40,681 bases of DNA from Neocallimastix lanati (nom. inval.) (lineage: Eukaryota; Neocallimastigomycota; Neocallimastigomycetes; Neocallimastigales; Neocallimastigaceae), in the NCBI GenBank assembly GCA_016946835.1, contig JACVTC010000347.1, forward strand, positions 1 to 40,681, read 5' to 3'. Positions 31,553 to 40,681 of this stretch are shown one piece after another; within the stretch, counting starts at the first letter, position 1, and every line of letters begins with the position of its first letter. The notes below the pieces were generated by a model. That model was not told the origin of the DNA, searched no databases, and saw only the letters and a program-made list of their open reading frames with translations. The position numbers were made by a program, and so were the translations under genes.

Positions 31553-32037
31553 AAAATAAAATTTATTGTATCTATAGAATGCTAAACCTCGTAATGTATA
31601 AATTGTTATAAAAAAGTAAAAATAAAAAAAAAATTAAAAAAAATAAATCTTTTAACTAATAAAATTATTAATTATTTATTATTATTAATCATTTATTAAA
31701 TTATAATAATCGTGCAATCTGATAGTACACACTGTCTGACGTGCAGCTTACCTCTTGAAAGGTGTCATGCCACGCGTGTGCCACGGTTACTATTTTCAAT
31801 ATAAAAAATAGCAGTCCAGAGCCTACTAGCCCAATTACTATGTAGGATAAACTTAACCCGGAAATCTATGCACGAATATTAGTTTAATTTAATATTAATT
31901 AATATTTTTAACAATTAATAATAATTAGTTAAAAATATAAAAATTGTTTTCTTTTTTAAAAAAATATTTGTTTTATTAGAAAAATTATTTATTAATATTA
32001 TAATTTTATCCCCAATGTATTAATTTATTATTATATT
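31553..32037 (-). other. Leader of element F
   Basis: About 0.5 kb between gag and PBS. Apart from the conserved block (31711-31876) it is plain A+T-rich sequence. Lacks the four repeats and the G+C-rich block of A. Confidence 0.75.
31711..31876 (-). ncRNA. Conserved leader block shared with A (candidate packaging RNA)
   Basis: 166 bp matching 6724-6887 with few changes, including GATAGTACACACTGTCTGAC, the palindrome CACGCGTG (31771-31778) and ATTACTATGTAGGATAAACT. A small length difference near 31753-31761 separates two almost unchanged halves. Role inferred from conservation and position. Confidence 0.6.
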
Positions 32038-32054
32038 CCCCGATATCTCCACCA
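32038..32054 (-). other. Primer binding site of element F
   Basis: Identical 17-mer to that of A (sense TGGTGGAGATATCGGGG), but 8 nt from the LTR instead of 6. Confidence 0.75.
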
Positions 32055-32062
32055 ATTTTTCA

Positions 32063-32849
32063 TGGTATGGTTCATATAATTTTAGGAATATAATAATAAT
32101 TAACACAAATAATAAAATTACAATAAAAAAAATAATTTGTTTTAAAATCAATATTTATTTATTTAAATTTATAAAAGAAAAATAATAATATAATTATTTA
32201 TTTAATAAAAAGAAAGTTATTGATTATATTTTATTTCACTAAAATTACATGTATTTATATTTTTTTATCAAATTAAAATTTGTAAAGCCTAACTATTTTT
32301 TTAATAAACTAATTACTAATTATTTTTATAAATAAAACATTTAAATTGAAATTGAATTATTATTTTAGTTAATAATATTATTGTTATAAATAGTAGTTAT
32401 ATATTATTGAATTATTAATTATTTAATAATAGTTTAATACTAATATATATAAAATAAAAATAAAGAGATTATACAGAATATTTTATTGTGGTTTAGTTAA
32501 ATTTAGTAATTAAAAATAAATTTATATTGATAACGAAAATTTTAATAACTAATTAAATAGATTTGATTATTTTCAATATAACATAATACAAAAGAAATAT
32601 AATATTAATATATTAAGTGGGCAAGGACAATATTCTTGGCTAAAGATTTTTAATACATTATAATGGAATCGGATCGATAATTCAAAAAGGAATTATAAGT
32701 TAATTAGTGATTTATTAACTTAAGATTTCTATTTAGTAATATTTGAAGAATATTGGAAAGTTCCAATTATATAGAATAGAATAATCTATAAGGTTAGAAT
32801 AATTTATATTATTCTAGCACAATTAGTATTATTTGTTCATTCTGTATTA
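32063..32849 (-). repeat. 5' LTR of element F
   Basis: 787 bp, partner of 25836-26622. Sense TATA box TATAAATAC at 32251-32259. Its last 3 bp are part of the TSD of G. Confidence 0.92.
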
Positions 32850-32851
32850 AC

Positions 32852-33831
32852 TGTAATAATCATACTAAGTTCTATCACTAAATATGATTATTAACTTCAA
32901 CTTAATGACTAATTCATTAAGTTGAGAAATAAAATAAAAATAAAAACTTTACCTAAAAAGAGAGTTTATTATAAAATTAATTATAATAACAACACAAAAA
33001 GTAAAAGAAGGAATATTTAGATAAATTTGGTTTTAAGAAATATGTTTTTTGAATAAAATGTTTTATTAATTTATTAAAATTTAAAATATAAAATTGCTAT
33101 TATTATAACTATATTTTTATAATAATAACTCTTGATTTCTTAAAGGGAAATCAAGAGCCTTATTTATATTTTTTTATGGAAATAAGGTTAAATAAAAAGG
33201 TTTTCTAATCTTAAAAAATATCTTATCTAGAAAAAGATTAGAAGAAAAAACTAGATAAGTTTTTTGATCGATATTCTATTCATATCGATCATCGTATATA
33301 TTAAGTAAAACCAAATATATTATTTTATATTTGGATAAAACCTTAATATATCGATTTTCTAAATTTTAATTTAGATCATCAAATAAAAGGAAAAATAAAT
33401 AATAACCGGAATGATCTAAATTATTCTATTCTATCTTTCTAAATATTATTTTTAAAATCTAATCTAAACTTATTAACATAAAACTATCTTTAAACTAGAA
33501 TACAGAATTATAAAAAATACAGAAACTTATTAATTGTTCTTTTAAATGTACAATGTAAAAAATAAATAAAACTAATGTTTACATTAACTTGATAATTAAA
33601 TGAATAACTAAATAAAATTAATAATATTAATAAGTGTACATATAATAATTATTTAAATAAATTTTCTAATATTATTTAAGTGTATGAATAATTACAATTA
33701 TAATAAATTTGATAATAATATCTCAATGTATGAATTAATTATAATTTAAATAAATTTATAATTATTATCAATAATTATAAAGACTAAGAAATAATAATTA
33801 TTTATTAGTAAATAATTATTATTTCTTACAT
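32852..33831 (-). repeat. 3' LTR of element G, rich in perfect inverted repeats
   Basis: 980 bp, TGTAATAA...TTCTTACA. Contains at least seven perfect inverted repeats of 8-20 bp; the longest, a 20-bp stem with a 4-base loop (33786-33829), ends 2 bp from the LTR edge. The pol stop lies only 8 bp away. Confidence 0.92.
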
Positions 33832-33839
33832 TGCTCCAT

Positions 33840-36800
33840 TTATAATGATGGTTCTTCCAGTTCTTTATTTCTTTTTACGTAAGGCTCCAACTGTGAGATA
33901 TGAAATACCGGATGGAGTCGTAAATTTTCCGGGAGTTCCAAACGGTAGTTCATTCTTTCCCTCTTTTCGATTATTTTAAACGGGCCTAAATATTGAGAGG
34001 ATAATTTCTTAGCTGGTTCATTTGTAAAATAATGTCGTTTAAGATAAACTAAATCATTGACTTGAAAATTGGGGCCAGTAGATTTTCTTGTATCACCATA
34101 TTTTTTAAAATCTTCTTTGGCTTTGCTTAAATGTTGACGAAGAGCATCAAAATGAGCAGCCCAGTCTCTTGTAAGAACTGAAGCATTATCTTTAAGTAAA
34201 ATAGGAGGAGAATCAATAACAGCATTAGGATGAAAGCCATAATTAGCAAAGAAAGGAGAATGACCAATAGACTTGTTCATCGAATTATTATAAGCAAATT
34301 CACAGAGGGGTAAGTAGAAGCACCATTCACTTTGAGCAGAAGAACAGTAGCATCTAAGATATTGTTCAATGACTGCATTAGCTCTTTCCACTTGACCATT
34401 TGATTGCTGATGATGAGCTGTAGCAAGTCTTGGTTTAGCACGAACAGCGGAGCAAAGAGAAGTCCAAAATTCGGATGAAAACTGGGAACCATGATCGGAT
34501 ACGATGGTTTTTGGAAAACCATGATATTTAAAAACATTAAACAATAGGAGCTTGGCAGTAAGATCAGCAGAAGGGACGTCGGCACAAGGCATTAAATGAA
34601 CCATTTTTGTTAAATGGTCAGACACCACCATTATGCAAGTACAGTTTTGCGAAGTTGGCAGGTAGACAATAAAGTCGACCCCTATTACTTCCCAGGGTTT
34701 AGAAGGAATAGGAAGTGGTTGTAACTTACCATAGGGTTTATGCCTGCGGATTTTACTTCGACAACAAACATCACACGATGCAACATAATTCTGTACGTCT
34801 TTCTTCATATTGGGCCACCAGTAGTACCTTTGAAGTTTTTCAAAAGTCCTATCTACCCCCTGATGCCCACTAGTTGGTGCGTCGTGGAACGATTTTAATA
34901 GCCTGGCCTTTAACGCGGATGGGACAATAATACGTTTTTGAAAGTGAAGTACACCTTCAATGTAACTGAACAAAGAACTTTTTAACTTTTTATCATGTTG
35001 TTTGATTTTTTTAAGAATTTCATTGCAGTATTTATCAGCTTTTTGGGCTTCAATTAAACCGCTAATATTATCGCTAATTGTGTAACAGAAAGCTTTTTCA
35101 CTAATAACTGACTGCGAAACAACCGGAATATCTTTTTTATAATCCGGCCTTCTTGAGAGTGCATCTGGTTTACCACCTTTAGCACCGGGTCTATAAGCTA
35201 CCCTGAAATCAAACTTGGAAAGGAATAAGCTCCAACGAATTTGCCTTTGATTTAAGTGTTGGGGCTTCTTTAAATATAACAGATTTTTATGATCGGTCAG
35301 GACTTGCACAGGGAACTTGGCACCTTCTAGATGGTGCCTCCAGGTATCAAAAGCAGTAATAATTGCAAGGAGTTCCTTGTCATAAATAGTGTAATTTAAC
35401 TCAGCTTTATTAAGGGACCTGGAGTGGAAAGCAACTGGATGAAGTAAATTATCCTTATCGCAAACCTGAGAAAGGACGCAGCCAACAGCAAAGTCACTAG
35501 CATCCGTTTCAACTATGAATTCTTTATCATGGTCTGGGAATATTAAGACTTCATCAGTTTCAAAGGCACTCTTTAATTTATTAAATGCAGAATCAGCTTC
35601 ATCGTTCCAAATAAACTGATTTTCTTTTTTGAGTAGCTTCCTTAATGGTTCCATGTTTTTTGCAAAGTTTTTAATAAATTTTCTGTAAAAATTGCACAAA
35701 CCCAGGAAACTTTGAAGTTCCTTTAAATTTTTAGGGATTGGCCACTCCAAAACCGATCTTACCTTGTTTCTATCCATTCTTAATCCATTAATAGATACTA
35801 CGAAGCCAAGAAAAGTGGTTTCTTTAACATGAAACTCACACTTTTCCAATTTTGCATAAAGACCATTCTTAATTAAAAGAGAAAGCACTAATCTGACATG
35901 CTTAACGTGATCTTCTAAGTTCTTTGAGTAAATTATAATGTCATCTAAATAAACTTGGGCGCAAGTTCCAATGACTTCATCAAGAACGTCTTGAATAAAA
36001 CGTTGGAAAACCGAAGGGGCATTACGAAGACCAAATGGCATTACGAGATATTCATAATGACCAAGAGGAGTTCTAAATGCAGTTAAATATTCATTACCTT
36101 CTTTTACTCTGACTAGATTGTAAGCGGATCTGAGATCTAGCCGAGTGAATATTGAAGCTCCTTTGAAAGACTCAATCAAATCACTGATTCTTGGGATAGG
36201 ATAACTATTACGGATTGTAATAGCATTGAGTCTTCTGTAATCAACGACAAGCCTTAAAGTTCCATCATGCTTCATAACAAAAAGAATTGGAGCACCTGCG
36301 GGAGATTTAGATTTTCTTATAAATTTTTTCTTCAAGTTTTCTTTAATGTATTTCCTTAAAGCCTTTAATTCTTTAACGGTTAACGAGTAAATCGGGCCAT
36401 AGTAGAGTTGTCCTCCAACAATAAGATCGATAGAAATATCATACTTCCTGTGTGGAGGAAGTTTCTCAGCTTCTTTCTTTTCAAAAACAATTTTGAGATC
36501 AGAATAAAATTTTTTAATAATCGATTCATTTCTTGATTTTTCTTTGTTGCCTTCAGTAGAAGTATCCATTGCAGCACAGACATCCTCGTAGAGTTCATCT
36601 TCAGAAATAGTAGTAGGAATTATGGAATCCAAAGTTTCTTTAGCAGTATAAGAGTCCTCATCCAGCATTGGAGCTGTAATATTAGAATTTTGAATAATAA
36701 ATTTGTTTTTCCTTGATGAAGGACAATGAGATTTACAATGTTTTCCCAAAAAGTAGATTTTATTCCTTTCATAGTCAATGAAAGGATTGTGTTTTCGTAG

Positions 36801-37150
36801 CCAATCTCTACCCAAGATACCATTGACTCCTTCAAGTGATATATTTCCAATGCAAAATTCAAAATTCTCAGAGTGATCCAAAGTCTTCAATTTAAGTGGT
36901 TTAGTGGTTTGCTTAATGGTCATGCATTTGTCATTAGGCAAACTGAATCTTAATTGGAGAAGAGAGACCAGAAGTAGGGATTTTATTAGCATTAACAAAA
37001 TTCTTGCACAAGAAACTTCTGCCGGAACCAGAATCAATAAGAATGTTAGCTCTAAGGTTTTTATTATTACAGGAGATGAAGAATGTAGTTGTTACTGTTA
37101 ATTTTCCCGAAGGAGTGTAATTAGCTGACAAGATTTCCTTATTTGGCTTG
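33840..37150 (-). pseudogene. pol: Element G protease-Pol, frame broken after the protease
   Basis: The protease frame contains ILIDSGSGRSFLCKN (normal D-S-G, near 37035) and runs to a stop at 36934. The remainder continues in another frame from about 36950, so one small indel lies near 36940-36955. Then RT with YLDD (near 35945), RNase H (VETDASDFAVG, TDHKNL), integrase zinc motif (HDAPTSGHQG...CDVC), D-D-E in GVDFIVYL, SDHGSQF and GQVERAN, and GPF (QYLGPFKI). It ends after HPVFHISQLEPYV with a short Glu-rich tail, so no chromodomain. The protease frame is +1 to gag, the switch falling at a 7-base run (37151-37157). Confidence 0.86.
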
Positions 37151-37953
37151 TTTTTTTCTGAATTTAGATTTCTTAAAGCGGTTTTCCGTTTTTGTAAGTT
37201 CTTTTCTTTTTCTATGGAAAGACTTACTAGTTTTACTCTTATTATCGGATTTATGACGAATGCAGCTTTCAAGATAGCATTTTTTGTCAATGCCGATAAT
37301 CGTATTGGTAGCTTCAAACAAGGTATCGGGTTTATTAAGTTTATCAAATTCTTCTCGAACCCGATCAACGAGACCCTTTCCAATGATATCGATTAGTACT
37401 TCGTCAGGCCATCCCAAACGTCCAGCTAACCTTCGGAACTCAATAGTGTATTCGGCAGCTTCACCAAGACGAAGCTGTTTTAATCTCCAAAGTTTGTCCA
37501 TAATTACATACTTTTGTTTTTTCTCACTACCCGAATCAAAATTTTCCAAAAGAAGAGCTCTGAATTCATCAAATCTTAGGGATTTTAAAGTACCGTCACC
37601 AAGTAAAGAGAGACCCCATCTTCTTGCAGTCCCTGCAAGCTTATTTATTACAAATGAATTTTTTGATTCGTCGCTTCTAAAGGATTCTGGGTGTTCCTTA
37701 AAGAAATCTTCGCTTTGAATGATGGTTTCGAGGACAGTTGGTTTACTTTTTCCCTCGTTTTCTTTAACTAATATTCCTCCTGGAGAAAAGAATGCAGGAA
37801 TAAATCAGTAATAGCTGTAATGAGTTTGGAAGCACTGCTGTTCTGGGTGATGTGATTTGTAGTGAGATTATTTGAGTTATTATTAATAAGGAGATTATTT
37901 GGATTATCATCCTCTACAGTGAGATTATTTGAGATATCACTATTGAATTCCAT
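37139..37953 (-). pseudogene. gag: Element G Gag, one frameshift
   Basis: Start chosen at ATG 37953 (MEFNSDISNN) because the upstream extension is hydrophobic leader-type sequence. The first frame stops at 37768; the capsid part (SFVINKLAGTARRWG, AAEYTIEFRRLAGRLGWPDE, typical chromovirus Gag) is in the next frame. The break sits at a 4-base run (37786-37789). The C-terminus is Lys/Arg/Ser-rich with no zinc knuckle. The stop at 37139 follows the 7-A run that leads into the protease frame. Confidence 0.83.
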
Positions 37954-38427
37954 CTTCCTAAATCTAAAAATTAAATTGATAAAATAAATAATAAAATAAA
38001 GATAAGTGTAATATGTAATATTTGACAAGTAAATATAAATAATTATAACAGCAAAATTATTATAATTTTATAATTAAGCTTCTGATTTGATTATTAATAT
38101 TTTAAGTTTTATTAAAAAAAATTATTTTGCATGCTGCTGTTCACCAACCGGCTTGGTCGATGAGCTGAATGTAGATTTCAGTTCTACCAGCGAGGGCCAG
38201 GATGCAAAAAATTTTATTAATAAGAGGCTCAAAACAAAATAAACAAGACTTTCCTTAATTATTCAATTATAAAATTTTCTCTCTGAAATAATTATTAAAT
38301 AACTTATTATTTTAAAAATTATAATTTTCTATCATTAACTATATTTATCTAATAATTTATTTAATTTACTAACTATTTTATTTTATATTTTGTTTATTTA
38401 TTTTTTATATCAATTCGTTGATACTCA

Positions 38428-38480
<53 letters not shown>

Positions 38481-38689
38481 TTAATTTATTCAATTTATCT
38501 ATTTACTAATTATTTCATTCATTTATTACTCTATAATTGATTTATCTATTTAATAATTATTTAATTTATTTATTTTTCTATAATTGACTTATCCTTTATT
38601 AAATCATTAATTTATTTAATTTATTTATTTACTAATTTTATTTACGAATTTTATTTACTAATTTTATTTACTAATTTTAATTATTTACT

Positions 38690-38741
<52 letters not shown>

Positions 38742-38760
38742 AAATTATTAATTTAAAACT

Positions 38761-38802
<42 letters not shown>

Positions 38803-38931
38803 GCCACTCTAGCTATATATTATTATTTTATTCTAATATATATATTTTTAATAGACTAATTCACTATTCCAATGTTACACTATTCTAAAAATTTTCCACA
38901 TTTTATCTAACCCTAAACTAATCTAATCTAG
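37954..38931 (-). other. Leader of element G, structured block plus long A runs
   Basis: About 1 kb without a gene. Holds one G+C-rich structured block (38125-38209) and three long T runs on the plus strand (38433-38474, 38692-38737, 38763-38800), that is poly(A) in the transcript, between degenerate TTTATTTACTAA-type simple repeats. Confidence 0.78.
38125..38209 (-). ncRNA. Structured G+C-rich leader element of G
   Basis: An outer 8-bp pair TTTTGCAT/ATGCAAAA (38125-38132 with 38202-38209) encloses two hairpins, ACCAA-CCGGC-TTGGT (38143-38157) and GTAGA-TTTCAGT-TCTAC (38171-38187). It has near-average G+C inside sequence that is otherwise almost only A/T. One sense frame is open through it (28 codons), so a peptide cannot be excluded. 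Confidence 0.55.
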
Positions 38932-38943
38932 AAGAGTTATTAT
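38932..38943 (-). other. Self-priming PBS of element G
   Basis: The 12 nt directly after the 5' LTR (sense ATAATAACTCTT) are perfectly complementary to the transcript at 39214-39225 in the LTR. No tRNA-type TGG site is found here. Confidence 0.65.
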
Positions 38944-39921
38944 TGTAATAATCATACTAAGTTCTATCACTAAATATGATTATTAACTTCAACTTAATGA
39001 CTAATTCATTAAGTTGAGAAATAAAATAAAAATAAAAACTTTACCTAAAAAGAGAGTTTATTATAAAATTAATTATAATAACAACACAAAAAGTAAAAGA
39101 AGGAATATTTAGATAAATTTGGTTTTAAGAAATATGTTTTTTGAATAAAATGTTTTATTAATTTATTAAAATTTAAAATATAAAATTGCTATTATTATAA
39201 CTATATTTTTATAATAATAACTCTTGATTTCTTAAAGGGAAATCAAGAGCCTTATTTATATTTTTTTATGGAAATAAGGTTAAATAAAAAGGTTTTCTAA
39301 TCTTAAAAAATATCTTATCTAGAAAAAGATTAGAAGAAAAAACTAGATAAGTTTTTTGATCGATATTCTATTCATATCGATCATCGTATATATTAAGTAA
39401 AACCAAATATATTATTTTATATTTGGATAAAACCTTAATATATCGATTTCTAAATTTTAATTTAGATCATCAAATAAAAGGAAAAATAAATAATAACCGG
39501 AATGATCTAAATTATTCTATTCTATCTTTCTAAATATTATTTTTAAAATCTAATCTAAACTTATTAACATAAAACTATCTTTAAACTAGAATACAGAATT
39601 ATAAAAAATACAGAAACTTATTAATTGTTCTTTTAAATGTACAATGTAAAAAATAAATAAAACTAATGTTTACATTAACTTGATAATTAAATGAATAACT
39701 AAATAAAATTAATAATATTAATAAGTGTACATATAATAATTATTTAAATAAATTTTCTAATATTATTTAAGTGTATGAATAATTACAATTATAATAAATT
39801 TGATAATAATATCTCAATGTATGAATTAATTATAATTTAAATAAATTTATAATTATTATCAATAATTATAAAGACTAAGAAATAATAATTATTTATTAGT
39901 AAATAATTATTATTTCTTACA
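38944..39921 (-). repeat. 5' LTR of element G
   Basis: 978 bp, matching 32852-33831 except for small length differences such as one T near 39449. Contains the self-primer site (39214-39225), an 11-bp hairpin next to it (39221-39249) and a TATA box. Confidence 0.92.
39253..39260 (-). promoter_or_regulatory. TATA box of element G LTR
   Basis: Sense TATAAATA in AAAATATAAATAAG, about 35 nt upstream of the predicted RNA 5' end at 39225. The distance fits an ordinary TATA promoter and so supports the self-primer call. Confidence 0.6.
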
Positions 39922-39927
39922 TTAACA

Positions 39928-40681
39928 TGTTATGGTTCGGGTTTTATTAGAATTTTATTTAATTATTTATTTTTAATATTTTTTTCTGTCTACATTTTAA
40001 TTATTGAAAAACTTCACTTATTTATACTTTTTGAAAAAAAATAAATATGTAAAGCCTTTCTACATTTTATTATCATATTTAAAAAAAAATATTTACTATT
40101 ACTAATTACTTAAAATTTTATATTAATTTAAATTAACTAATTCATAAGTATTTTTATTTTAATAAATTTTGTTTACATAATTTTATATTATTTTTCATAT
40201 ACTAAAACTAAATTATTTAATATATACGAAAAGTAACAAACAAAATTTAAAAAGATTTTACAGAAAAATAAAGTTATTTTAATCAAGAATGTTAATATAA
40301 TATTCTTATATTTTATATAAAATAAATTTAAAAACTATAATATATTTAATATTTATTATTAATCAATTAAGATTTGATTTTATTTGTGGGGAATAAAAAT
40401 ATAAAATAATCAATTTAAAAATAAAATAAAATACTAAAAAGAATACAAGTTTAATATTGATACAATATAATAATAATATAATAATATATTTGAAAATAAA
40501 AATAAAATATTAATATTGATAATAAACACTTTAATAAAATAATAAAATTTAAGGTTAAATTATAGATATTGATATTAATAATAAAAATATAGAATTATTG
40601 ATAATATTTTAGAATCTTTTAATAAAAATAAAAAAAATTATTTAGAAAATATTTTAGTATAGAAAATATAGTAAAGTAATA
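39928..40681. mobile_element. LTR H, left end only, runs off the window
   Basis: Begins TGTTATGGTTCG like family C but then diverges from it. Shares with the other LTRs a sense TATAAATAAG box (near 40018-40027) and a GTAAAGCC motif also in the F LTR. No ORF. Whether it is solo or part of an element cannot be seen. Confidence 0.55.

Larger units (their letters stand above)
25836..32849 (-). mobile_element. LTR retrotransposon F (Ty3/Gypsy), intact, identical-looking LTRs
   Basis: LTRs are 25836-26622 and 32063-32849, both 787 bp; I found no difference by eye. Left flank ACAG (25832-25835). The right flank, once G is removed, reads ACA then TG of LTR H, so one G seems lost. Sense minus: 5' LTR, PBS, conserved leader block, gag, -1 site, pol, G-rich tract (sense GGGGGCATCT), 3' LTR. 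Both frames are open. Best candidate here for a currently active element. D is a solo LTR of the same family. Confidence 0.93.
32852..39921 (-). mobile_element. LTR retrotransposon G, chromovirus-like, recent, frames broken
   Basis: LTRs are 32852-33831 (980 bp) and 38944-39921 (978 bp), nearly identical, with a perfect 5-bp TSD TTAAC (32847-32851 and 39922-39926). The TSD overlaps the right end of F. Gag and Pol are most like E but without a chromodomain. No tRNA-type PBS; self-priming signature instead. Three frame breaks, at least two at homopolymers. Confidence 0.92.

Noticed and set aside
31061-31559. Plus-strand Ser-rich and hydrophobic ORFs
   Set aside because: Antisense to intact Gag of F; the Ser run is the complement of its Asp/Glu codons.
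16266-32849. D and the F LTRs as ends of one large composite element
   Set aside because: D has its own ACAG flanks and several differences, while the two F LTRs match each other and enclose a complete F.
37139-37160. -1 frameshift at A AAA AAA in gag of G
   Set aside because: The heptamer is present, but the protease is in the +1 frame and the -1 frame soon stops.
1-40681. CRISPR arrays, bacterial operons or host protein genes
   Set aside because: Repeats are LTRs, simple sequence or the leader repeats of A; all proteins are Gag or Pol.

Overview
The window is pure retrotransposon landscape: no host gene, tRNA or rRNA gene could be supported. It is extremely A+T-rich, with homopolymer T/A runs up to 54 bases and Asn/Lys-rich proteins. 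All recognisable proteins are Ty3/Gypsy (Metaviridae) Gag and Pol. Standard stop codons, chromovirus-type elements, self-priming signatures and extreme A+T suggest a fungal nucleus with an anaerobic gut fungus (Neocallimastigomycota) as the best guess. That is inference; another A+T-rich fungus or protist is possible.

Layout, left to right: (i) 2-483, a broken plus-strand fragment of a Gypsy Pol protease region; (ii) element A, 495-8389, minus strand, two LTRs, intact gag and pol; (iii) element B, 8394-15216, minus strand, two LTRs, one frame break in pol; A and B abut with one 4-bp TTCA before, between and after them; (iv) a run of solo LTRs, C1 (15223-16262), D (16266-17054), J (17059-17716), C2 (17721-18785) and I (18790-25831), separated by ACAG; (v) element E, 19416-25780, a chromovirus with a chromodomain-like C-terminus, inserted inside LTR I with TSD TATAA; (vi) element F, 25836-32849, intact, with LTRs that look identical; (vii) element G, 32852-39921, a second chromovirus-like element with TSD TTAAC, inserted at the right edge of F; (viii) the start of another LTR, H, from 39928 to the window end. 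All gag-pol genes are on the minus strand.

The main unexplained pattern is where the elements land. Nearly every insertion sits exactly at the edge of an older LTR, so that LTRs of different families are joined by a single copied 4-bp ACAG: TATYA-ACAG-TGNTA. This looks like repeated use of LTR-LTR junctions as integration sites.

The elements share a coherent expression logic. A, F and B have gag and pol in a -1 relation, with a canonical slippery heptamer (UUUAAAC, UUUAAAC, UUUAAAA), a 7-8 nt spacer and a GGGAG/CUCCC hairpin. E uses AAAAAAC, an 8-nt spacer and a perfect 7-bp tetraloop hairpin. A, B and F have tRNA-type primer binding sites (starting TGGTGGAG). E and G lack one and instead carry 11-12 nt complementarity between the sequence next to the 5' LTR and a site about 35-37 nt downstream of a TATA box in the LTR, which is the signature of Tf1/sushi-type self-priming. 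A and F also share a roughly 165-nt leader block, more conserved than their coding regions, which is a candidate packaging or dimerisation RNA.
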